NCBI GenBank assembly: GCA_003152555.1
Contig: PMAL01000124.1
Span: forward strand, 4,553-14,262
Direction of reading: 5' to 3'
Length of the DNA: 9,710 bases
From: Acidimicrobiaceae bacterium
GTDB taxonomy: Bacteria; Actinomycetota; Acidimicrobiia; Acidimicrobiales; RAAP-2
Of this stretch, positions 1-5,320 are shown piece by piece. Within the stretch, counting starts at the first letter, position 1. Every line of letters begins with the position of its first letter. The position numbers and the translations under genes are program-made. A model generated the notes under the pieces. That model saw only the letters and a program-made list of their open reading frames with translations. It had not been told where the DNA came from and made no database searches.

Positions 1-519
1 GTGGACGAACGCTTCGGTTCGCTCGTGCGTTCAATCACCTTCCAGTTACTCACCACCAAGGCCGCCGGCACCATCCACGGCCGGATCCACGAGCTCTGCG
101 ACAACTCCGTCAACGTTGAGACCATCCTCGGCGTGGGCGTGGATCAACTTCGCAGCGCGGGACTCTCGCGCACCAAGGCCCAGGCCATGGTCGACCTGGC
201 CCAAAAGGTGCGTGACCAGCAGGTGCAATTAGCGCGCCACGGCCGCATGAGCGATCTAGAGATCTTGCGCGAAGTGACGACCGTGCGCGGCATCGGTCCC
301 TGGACCGGGCAGATGTATCTCATGAACACGCTGGCGCGTACCGACGTGTGGCCGGTCGGTGACTTCGGCGTGCGCAGCGGCTGGAGCCTGCTGCACGCAG
401 ACGAAGAGATCATCAGCGAAAACGAGCTGCGCGTAGCCGGAGAAAAGTTCGAGGGTGTGCGTACGGCCGTTGCCTGGTACTGCTGGGAGGCCGTCCACTT
501 CCAACGTCGTGCCCGGTAA
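1..519 (+). CDS. DNA-3-methyladenine glycosylase (AlkA-like, HhH-GPD), 5' end missing
   Basis: This is probably a base-excision-repair glycosylase that removes alkylated purines such as 3-methyladenine from DNA. The visible 172 residues begin inside the catalytic fold: 'QLLTTKAA' at about 15-22 matches the region where family members usually read QQLS-KAA. A helix 'GLSRTKAQAMVDLA' lies near 54-67. The helix-hairpin-helix 'VRGIGPWTG' is at 95-103, and 'DVWPVGDFGVR' follows at 115-125. Asp121 aligns with the catalytic Asp of AlkA (Asp238 in the E. coli enzyme). The window opens on a GTG codon, but family members carry more N-terminal sequence before this point, so the gene very likely starts to the left of the window. 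It ends with TAA at 517-519, nine bases before the next gene, and that stop lies inside the next gene's probable -10 box. Family assignment is firm; exact substrate is inferred. Confidence 0.85.
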   Translation: MDERFGSLVRSITFQLLTTKAAGTIHGRIHELCDNSVNVETILGVGVDQLRSAGLSRTKAQAMVDLAQKVRDQQVQLARHGRMSDLEILREVTTVRGIGPWTGQMYLMNTLARTDVWPVGDFGVRSGWSLLHADEEIISENELRVAGEKFEGVRTAVAWYCWEAVHFQRRAR

Positions 520-522
520 CCT
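517..522 (+). promoter_or_regulatory. Candidate -10 box (TAACCT) of a leaderless promoter for the M20 peptidase
   Basis: TAACCT fits the actinobacterial TANNNT -10 pattern and sits exactly six bases before the GTG start at 529, so transcription would begin at or very near the start codon. There is no Shine-Dalgarno-like sequence before this GTG. The first three bases are the stop codon of the glycosylase gene. The same hexamer with the same six-base spacing precedes trpE. No convincing -35 box is visible. Confidence 0.45.
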
Positions 523-528
523 CGGTTC

Positions 529-1932
529 GTGCCCGCCATCACCCTGAACGATTTCGAACGCGACGCGCTCGACACCCTCACCACGTACGCGACGATCCCC
601 TGCCTTTCGCCCGATTACGACCATCAGTGGTCCCAGCACGGCTACATCGAGCAAGCCACCCAATTACTCGCGCAGTGGGCCCGCCAGCGAACGTTCGCCC
701 ACGCCGACGTGAGCATCCACCATCTGGACGGGCGCACGCCGGTGTTGGTCGTCACCATTGACGCGACCACACCGGGCGAGGCGACCGCCGTACTGTACGG
801 GCACCTCGATAAGCAGCCGCCGCTCGGCGACTGGTCGACGGGCCTCGAACCCTACGCCCCGGTGCGACGCGGTGACCGGCTGTTCGCGCGCGGCGTCGCC
901 GACGACGGCTACTCGACGTTCTCGGCACTGTTGGCCATCGAGAACATGGAAGCCAACAACATTGCCCATTCACGAATCGTGGTGTTGATCGAGGCCAGCG
1001 AAGAGAGCGGCAGCCCCGACCTCGAGGCCTACCTCGACGAGTTGGCCGAGCACCTGGGCAACGTGGAGCTGATGATCTGCCTCGACTCGGGGGCCCTCAC
1101 CTACGACCGGCTCTGGGTGACCACGTCGCTGCGCGGCATGCTGCACGTGGAGCTCACGATCAAGGTCCTCACCCAGGGCCAGCACAGCGGTTCGGCCAGC
1201 GGCGTGGTGCCCTCGTCGTTTCGGGTCCTTCGTCAACTGCTCGACCGCGTGGAGGACGCAACCACCGGCGACGTGCTGCTCGACGAACTGAAGTGTGAGA
1301 TCCCGGCCAACTACGTGGACGACGCGGCGGCGCTCGCCCAAGAATTTGGCGACGTCATCGCCCACGAGCTGCCGACCCTGGACGGCCTGGAACTCATGGG
1401 CGACTCGCCCGAAGACCGTATACTGCGACGGACCTGGTTTCCCACATTGTCGATTGTCGGCATGGGCGGAATTCCCGAGCCCGAGATTGCCGGCAACGTG
1501 CTGCGCCCCTTTACCACGGCGGTACTCTCCTTTCGGCTCCCGCCCACCGTCGACGCCCAGCGCGCGGCCGATGCCGTCATCGCGGCCCTCACGTCTGACG
1601 TCCCGTCGTCGGCGGACGTCACCATCAAGACCATCGCGGCCGACGGCTGGATGACGCCACCGCTCGCACCGTGGCTGCGCCACGCGCTCGAGGTCGCGTC
1701 GCAAGAGGCATTCGGACGCGCCCCGGGATTCACCGGCGAGGGTGGCACGATTCCATTTCTCGCTTCGTTGGCCAAGCGCTACCCCGAGGTGCAGTTTGTG
1801 GCAACCGGCGTGCTCGGTCCCCAGTCCAACGCCCACGCCATTGACGAGATGCTGGACCTACCGATGGCGGTTTGCGTTACCAATTGCGTCAGTACGGTAT
1901 TAGGTGCCTTCGCCGCCCAGAAAGAGAGTTGA
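529..1932 (+). CDS. M20-family metallopeptidase (carnosinase/dipeptidase-like)
   Basis: This is a predicted cytosolic dinuclear-zinc hydrolase that cleaves dipeptides or other small amide substrates (467 aa, typical for the carnosinase-like M20 branch). All expected metal ligands are visible: His92 in 'YGHLDKQPP', bridging Asp125 in 'GVADDG', catalytic Glu158 and ligand Glu159 in 'EASEESGS', Asp186 in 'CLDSG', and His436 in 'SNAHAIDE'. The dimerisation (lid) domain interrupts the catalytic domain at about 200-370. It carries His219 in 'GQHSG', which corresponds to the substrate-binding His contributed across the dimer in carnosinases, and 'NVLRP...SFRLPP' at 323-339. 'GEGGTIPF' (403-410) is the usual substrate-carboxylate loop. 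No signal peptide or membrane segment is seen. The start is GTG with no ribosome-binding site, probably leaderless. Its TGA shares one base with the ATG of the next gene, so the two are probably translationally coupled. The natural substrate is unknown. Confidence 0.93.
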   Translation: MPAITLNDFERDALDTLTTYATIPCLSPDYDHQWSQHGYIEQATQLLAQWARQRTFAHADVSIHHLDGRTPVLVVTIDATTPGEATAVLYGHLDKQPPLGDWSTGLEPYAPVRRGDRLFARGVADDGYSTFSALLAIENMEANNIAHSRIVVLIEASEESGSPDLEAYLDELAEHLGNVELMICLDSGALTYDRLWVTTSLRGMLHVELTIKVLTQGQHSGSASGVVPSSFRVLRQLLDRVEDATTGDVLLDELKCEIPANYVDDAAALAQEFGDVIAHELPTLDGLELMGDSPEDRILRRTWFPTLSIVGMGGIPEPEIAGNVLRPFTTAVLSFRLPPTVDAQRAADAVIAALTSDVPSSADVTIKTIAADGWMTPPLAPWLRHALEVASQEAFGRAPGFTGEGGTIPFLASLAKRYPEVQFVATGVLGPQSNAHAIDEMLDLPMAVCVTNCVSTVLGAFAAQKES

Positions 1933-2537
1933 TGATGACCCAACAAGTTGATCTATGGGTCGACCCCGCGTGTCCGTGGGCCTGGATCACGTCGCGGTGG
2001 ATTTTAGAAGCGGCCACCGTGCGCGACATTGACGTGCACTTTCACGTCATGAGCCTCGCCGTCTTGAACGAGGGGCGCGATCACTCCGAAGAGTACGCGA
2101 CGTTCCTGCAAAAGGCCTGGAAGCCAGTGCGCGTGTTGATCGCCGCCCAGCAACGCTACGGCGACAAGGTCGTCGAGCCGCTGTACTCGGCCATGGGACT
2201 TCGCTACCACGTTGGCGGCAACAAGGACATGGACGAAGTAATCGTCGGTGCGCTCGCCGACGCCGGTCTTGACGCCGACCTGGCCCTGGCCGCCGACGAC
2301 ACGAGCTACGACGAGGCGCTGCGGGCCAGCCACCACGCCGGCATGGACCCCGTGGGCTACGAAGTCGGCACGCCCGTCATACGCATCGGCGACGTCTCGC
2401 TCTTTGGTCCCGTGGTGACGCCCGCGCCCAAGGGTGAGGCCGCCGGCGTGCTCTTCGACGGCGTGTGGGCAGTCGCGAGCACACCCGGCTTTTACGAACT
2501 GAAGCGTTCACGCACCGACGATCCAATATTCACGTAG
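1932..2537 (+). CDS. DsbA-like mycothiol-dependent nitroreductase/oxidoreductase (Rv2466c family), single-cysteine active site
   Basis: This is a thioredoxin-fold protein with an inserted helical domain (201 aa; Rv2466c of M. tuberculosis is about 207). The N-terminal strand 'VDLWVDPACPWAWITSRW' is the family hallmark and holds the active site at 14-17. It reads CPWA: nucleophile Cys14 is present but the usual resolving cysteine is alanine. The cis-proline is Thr147-Pro148 in 'VGTPVIRI', followed by 'FGPVVTPAPKGE'. Known family members use mycothiol to form a mixed disulfide and act as reductases or nitroreductases, so a monothiol mechanism is plausible. No signal peptide is seen, so it should be cytosolic. 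The ATG at 1932 overlaps the preceding TGA (TGATG); a second in-frame ATG lies at 1935. The purine-rich AAAGAGAG upstream may serve as a ribosome-binding site. An in-frame extension to 1872 lies inside the peptidase gene and is not needed. Confidence 0.88.
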   Translation: MMTQQVDLWVDPACPWAWITSRWILEAATVRDIDVHFHVMSLAVLNEGRDHSEEYATFLQKAWKPVRVLIAAQQRYGDKVVEPLYSAMGLRYHVGGNKDMDEVIVGALADAGLDADLALAADDTSYDEALRASHHAGMDPVGYEVGTPVIRIGDVSLFGPVVTPAPKGEAAGVLFDGVWAVASTPGFYELKRSRTDDPIFT

Positions 2538-2559
2538 CGCAGCAGGTTTCAACTCACGC

Positions 2560-3759
2560 TTAGCTGCGAGGAACGTCCTTCCACGCGACGTCCTTGTCAC
2601 TGCGCGGTTCTCCCGGTAGTCCCAGGACGCGTTCACCAATGATGTTGCGCATCACCTCGCTGGTGCCGCCCTCAATGGAGTTCGCCCGCATGCGGATAAA
2701 GGCCTTGCGCATGTCGCCACCAGTCATCGCCGGTTCCTTCGGGCGCACCAACGGATAGTCAGATCCGTAGAGCATGCCTTCGGCCCCGAGCAGATCGACG
2801 CACAGTTCGCTGGTGCGCTGATTCTCTTCGGCGAAGGCGAGCTTGGCGACCGAACCCTCCGGTCCGGGCGTGCCGGCCTTGCGTAGGTCGCTCGCGCGCC
2901 AGTTGGTGAGCCGAAAAGTCTCGTTGCGCACCCAGGACTGCAACAACTCACTGCGCACGGCCATGGCGTGCGCGTCGCTGCGACCGGTCCAACGCCGCCG
3001 CCAGATCTTCAGCGCTTCGCCAATGAGGCCCGACCCGCGAGGCGGCACGGTGCCGCCAATGGAGACGCGCTCGTTCATGAGCGTGGTAAGTGATACCGGC
3101 CAGCCCTCACCAACGCCACCCAAACGACAGTTGTCCGGTATGCGCACTTCGTGAAAGAAGCACTCGTTGAACTCGGCTTCGCCGGTCGCTTGATAGAGCG
3201 GGCGAACGTCCACGCCCGGTGCGTGCATGTCCACGAGGAATGCGGTCAGCCCCTTGTGTTTGCTCACATCGGGATTGGTGCGCGCCACGATGAGCCCGTA
3301 CGCCGCTTCGTGGGCCAGCGTCGTCCACACTTTTTGCCCGGTGACTATCCATTCGTCACCGTCGAGTTCGGCCCGAGTAGCGAGCGCCGCGAAGTCCGAA
3401 CCGGCGCCCGGCTCCGAAAAGAGTTGACACCATATTTCCTCGCCCGTGAACAGCGGACGCAGGAATCGCTGCTTCTGTTCGGTGGTGCCGTGAGCGACGA
3501 TCGTGGGCGCGATCATGCCGTAGCCCAGGACGTTGCGCGCGGAGGCCGACGGCGCGTGCACCTGGGCCAAGCGCTGGAGCACGTGCAGATGATCCGCCGG
3601 GCTTAACCCCAGACCACCTTCACCCACCGGAAAATGAGTCCACGCCAGCCCGCGATCGAACTGCGCGCCCATGAAATCAATCGGACTGGACGTCGCTGGT
3701 GGGTAGTCAACGATGAGTGCGTCGACCAGGTCATCGATCGTTGCTTCGACTGTCGCCAC
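2560..3759 (-). CDS. Acyl-CoA dehydrogenase (FadE-type flavoprotein)
   Basis: This is a predicted FAD-dependent enzyme introducing an alpha-beta double bond into an acyl-CoA (fatty acid, sterol side-chain or related catabolism). In 399-residue numbering, 'CQLFSEPGAGSD' at 111-122 and 'GQKVWTTLA' at 141-149 are the FAD/substrate-binding signatures. 'RMRANSIEGGTSEVMRNIIG' near 356-375 is the C-terminal signature, with Glu363 at the usual catalytic-base position of this branch. I place the start at GTG 3757-3759 ('VATVEATIDDLVDAL'). This gives a normal family length and leaves a promoter-bearing gap to the divergent neighbour. The frame stays open to an ATG at 3894, adding 45 residues, but that extension would overlap the start of the divergent gene and shows no resemblance to the family. 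GTG 3763-3765 is another candidate. The 3' end is convergent with the DsbA-like gene, 22 bases apart. The acyl substrate cannot be told. Confidence 0.92.
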   Translation of the reverse strand: MATVEATIDDLVDALIVDYPPATSSPIDFMGAQFDRGLAWTHFPVGEGGLGLSPADHLHVLQRLAQVHAPSASARNVLGYGMIAPTIVAHGTTEQKQRFLRPLFTGEEIWCQLFSEPGAGSDFAALATRAELDGDEWIVTGQKVWTTLAHEAAYGLIVARTNPDVSKHKGLTAFLVDMHAPGVDVRPLYQATGEAEFNECFFHEVRIPDNCRLGGVGEGWPVSLTTLMNERVSIGGTVPPRGSGLIGEALKIWRRRWTGRSDAHAMAVRSELLQSWVRNETFRLTNWRASDLRKAGTPGPEGSVAKLAFAEENQRTSELCVDLLGAEGMLYGSDYPLVRPKEPAMTGGDMRKAFIRMRANSIEGGTSEVMRNIIGERVLGLPGEPRSDKDVAWKDVPRS

Positions 3760-3811
3760 GTGCACCCCCGACTCGAACCACTCGAAGTGGCCGCGATTCT
3801 TCTTGACGCGA

Positions 3812-3817
3812 ATTCTA
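3812..3817 (-). promoter_or_regulatory. Candidate -10 box (TAGAAT) for the acyl-CoA dehydrogenase
   Basis: On the minus strand the hexamer TAGAAT matches TATAAT at five of six bases. It would start transcription near 3805, leaving a leader of about 45 bases before the GTG at 3759. A G-rich stretch (GGGGGT) about seven bases before that GTG could act as the ribosome-binding site. No good -35 box is seen. If used, this promoter excludes the longer ATG-3894 protein start. Confidence 0.35.
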
Positions 3818-3856
3818 GGCAGTGCGCGGTCGTTACTCGACTCGTTGCGGTTGCGG

Positions 3857-3862
3857 TAAAAC
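3857..3862 (+). promoter_or_regulatory. Candidate -10 box (TAAAAC) for leaderless transcription of the peptidase E-like gene
   Basis: TAAAAC lies exactly six bases before the ATG at 3869. It deviates from TANNNT at the last base. A GGAGG sequence (3864-3868) directly abuts the ATG with zero spacing, too close to act as a normal Shine-Dalgarno for this start. No plausible start codon lies five to nine bases after it. A leaderless start is therefore the simplest reading, but support is weaker than at 517, 5283 and 5309. Confidence 0.3.
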
Positions 3863-3868
3863 TGGAGG

Positions 3869-4606
3869 ATGAAAACTCCACGTATCTTGGCCACGTCAGG
3901 AGGGTACCTCGACGGACCGGTGCAGCAGTCCGTGCGGCTCGGCTCAATGTTGCTCGACGCACTATCAATGACCGAAAAGGTTCGCCCACGAGTGTGCCTG
4001 ATGGAGACGGCCGACGGCGACTCGAGTCGGCGCTACGCCATGTCCTACGAGGCGTTCAATTTTGCCGGGTGCGACGTCACCGAGCTGAAACTCTTTCCCC
4101 AACCCTCGGCCGATCCCGAAGAGCGGCTCTGCGGCAGCGACCTCGTCTGGGTGGGCGGAGGATCGGTCGCCAATCTGCTCGCCCTGTGGCGACTGCACGA
4201 TGTCGACCACGCGATGCGCGCGGCGTGGCAACAGGGCGTCATCCTCGGCGGGGTCTCAGCGGGCAGTGTCTGCTGGCACGTTGGGGGCGCCACCGACTCA
4301 TTTGGTCCGACCCTGCAGCCCGTCACCAACGCTCTCGGATTCTTGCCGTACGCCAATGGCGTGCACTACGACTGCGACGCCCAGCGACGACCACTACTGC
4401 ACAAACTGATACGTGAAGAAGTGTTGCCCCCACGGGCCTACGCGACCGACGACTGCGTGGGCATCTGGTACGAAGGCACCCAGCCAACGTCCGTGGTCGC
4501 CGACATGACAATTGATCCTGATGCCGGCCCGGCCGCCTATCGCGTGGAACTCATCAATGGTGAGATCGTCGAAGAGCGCGTCGGGGTGGGGCGAAACTTC
4601 AGCTAG
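3869..4606 (+). CDS. Peptidase E-like serine hydrolase (S51, class I glutamine amidotransferase-like fold)
   Basis: This is a 245-residue cytosolic protein of the peptidase E family, whose studied members cleave Asp-X dipeptides. It opens with the family strand 'RILATSGGYLDG' (5-16). 'VWVGGGSVANLLALW' (93-107) is followed by the nucleophile elbow 'GGVSAGSVCWHVGG' (127-140), where Ser130 is the predicted nucleophile, and by 'GVHYDCD' (164-170), where His166 is the predicted catalytic histidine. 'TDSFGPTLQPVTNALGFLPY' continues the conserved core. This arrangement resembles actinobacterial peptidase E homologues, so activity on aspartyl dipeptides is inferred from family only. ATG 3869 is favoured because the conserved strand begins a few residues later. 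The gene is divergent from the acyl-CoA dehydrogenase gene, and its last 8 bases overlap the 3' end of trpG tail to tail. Confidence 0.9.
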   Translation: MKTPRILATSGGYLDGPVQQSVRLGSMLLDALSMTEKVRPRVCLMETADGDSSRRYAMSYEAFNFAGCDVTELKLFPQPSADPEERLCGSDLVWVGGGSVANLLALWRLHDVDHAMRAAWQQGVILGGVSAGSVCWHVGGATDSFGPTLQPVTNALGFLPYANGVHYDCDAQRRPLLHKLIREEVLPPRAYATDDCVGIWYEGTQPTSVVADMTIDPDAGPAAYRVELINGEIVEERVGVGRNFS

Positions 4607-5276
4607 CGGGTGTCAGTGCCGGTCCCGGCAGTGACTGGCGAATCTCGGCGCTGCGCTCATCGAGCGCGGCCGAACGCGCCCGTGCTTCGCTAGACCCGCA
4701 CGTGGTGAGCCAGTTGGCGAGCAGCAGGTAACCGTCCTGGGTGAGGACCGATTCGGGGTGGAACTGCACGCCTTCGAGCGGGGCATGACGATGGCGCATA
4801 CCCATGATGAGAGTGCCGCTGTGCGCCGTCACGTCAAAGACCTCGGGCAGCGACTCGGGCGAGACCACGAGCGAGTGGTACCGACCCGCGACGAGCGGCG
4901 ACGCCACGCCGGCAAAGACGCCGGTGCCATCGTGCTCGATCAAGCTGGAGCGACCGTGGACCAGTTCCGGTGCCGGAACGATCTGGGCTCCGAAGGCTTC
5001 ACCGAGCGCCTGGTGTCCGAGACAGACACCGAGCATCGGCAGCGAGGAATTGAAGCAGTGCATGACGATCTCGATGCAATTGCCCGCCGTACGGGGGTAA
5101 CCCGGTCCGGGCGAGATCAGCACGCCGCTCACATCCAGGGCCGCCACATCCTCGGCACCCACCTCGTCGTTGCGCGCGACAGTGACGGTCGCGCCGAGTT
5201 CACCGAGGTACTGCACGAGGTTGTAGACAAAGGAGTCGTAGTTGTCGACCACCAGGATGTGAGGGCTCGTCGCCAT
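4599..5276 (-). CDS. trpG: Anthranilate/aminodeoxychorismate synthase glutaminase subunit (TrpG/PabA)
   Basis: This class I glutamine amidotransferase hydrolyses glutamine and passes ammonia to TrpE (tryptophan synthesis), and possibly to PabB (folate). The N-terminus 'ILVVDNYDSFVYNLVQYLGE' is characteristic. 'SPGPGYP' (55-61) forms the oxyanion strand. The nucleophile elbow 'GVCLGHQALGEAFG' (83-96) has catalytic Cys85, 'GRYHSLVV' (131-138) contacts the synthase partner, and His173/Glu175 in 'GVQFHPESVLT' complete the triad. The length is 225 residues with about 35 residues of low-conservation tail after the catalytic domain; actinobacterial TrpG/PabA proteins of about 230 residues are known. 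The gene diverges from trpE across 44 bases, which supports the TrpG role. The ATG at 5276 has no Shine-Dalgarno but sits six bases after a TAGAAT box, suggesting a leaderless mRNA. Whether it also serves PabB cannot be seen here, as no pabB is in the window. Confidence 0.92.
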   Translation of the reverse strand: MATSPHILVVDNYDSFVYNLVQYLGELGATVTVARNDEVGAEDVAALDVSGVLISPGPGYPRTAGNCIEIVMHCFNSSLPMLGVCLGHQALGEAFGAQIVPAPELVHGRSSLIEHDGTGVFAGVASPLVAGRYHSLVVSPESLPEVFDVTAHSGTLIMGMRHRHAPLEGVQFHPESVLTQDGYLLLANWLTTCGSSEARARSAALDERSAEIRQSLPGPALTPAS

Positions 5277-5282
5277 TCAAGG

Positions 5283-5288
5283 ATTCTA
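5283..5288 (-). promoter_or_regulatory. Candidate -10 box (TAGAAT) of leaderless trpG promoter
   Basis: Read on the minus strand, TAGAAT (five of six to TATAAT, full match to TANNNT) is followed by six bases, CCTTGA, and then the trpG ATG. This places the likely transcription start at the A of ATG. No ribosome-binding site is visible. The box lies inside the 44-base trpG/trpE spacer, 20 bases from the oppositely oriented trpE box. Confidence 0.5.
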
Positions 5289-5308
5289 TGATGATTGGTC
5301 CCAGTAAC

Positions 5309-5314
5309 TAACCT
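5309..5314 (+). promoter_or_regulatory. Candidate -10 box (TAACCT) of leaderless trpE promoter
   Basis: TAACCT fits TANNNT and is followed by six bases, TTCTTG, and then ATG at 5321. Hexamer and spacing are identical to those before the M20 peptidase GTG. No Shine-Dalgarno precedes the start. Because trpG and trpE share only 44 bases, the -35 region of each promoter must overlap the other promoter's -10 region or early transcript. No attenuator-like leader fits if transcription begins at the ATG. Confidence 0.5.
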
Positions 5315-5320
5315 TTCTTG

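Noticed and set aside
1..3. GTG at the window start as the true start of the glycosylase
   Set aside because: The protein would begin inside the catalytic fold and lack the N-terminal helices; truncation by the window edge is simpler.
970..1836. Long open frame of 288 codons on the minus strand opposite the M20 peptidase
   Set aside because: It is antisense to a gene with all catalytic motifs intact, and its Arg/Gly/His/Val-rich composition is typical of antisense frames in GC-rich DNA; no domain is recognisable.
2538..2568. CGCAGC (2538-2543) and GCTGCG (2563-2568) inverted pair between convergent genes as a bidirectional terminator
   Set aside because: Arms are only 6 bp with a 19-base loop and no T-run, and the right arm lies inside the coding region.
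3634..4416. 260-codon plus-strand open frame crossing the acyl-CoA dehydrogenase start and the peptidase E gene
   Set aside because: It overlaps two well-supported genes in other frames, is Arg/Ala-rich and has no recognisable motif.
4758..5291. 177-codon plus-strand frame antisense to trpG
   Set aside because: It is a shadow of trpG, whose catalytic Cys, His and Glu are intact; no motif of its own.
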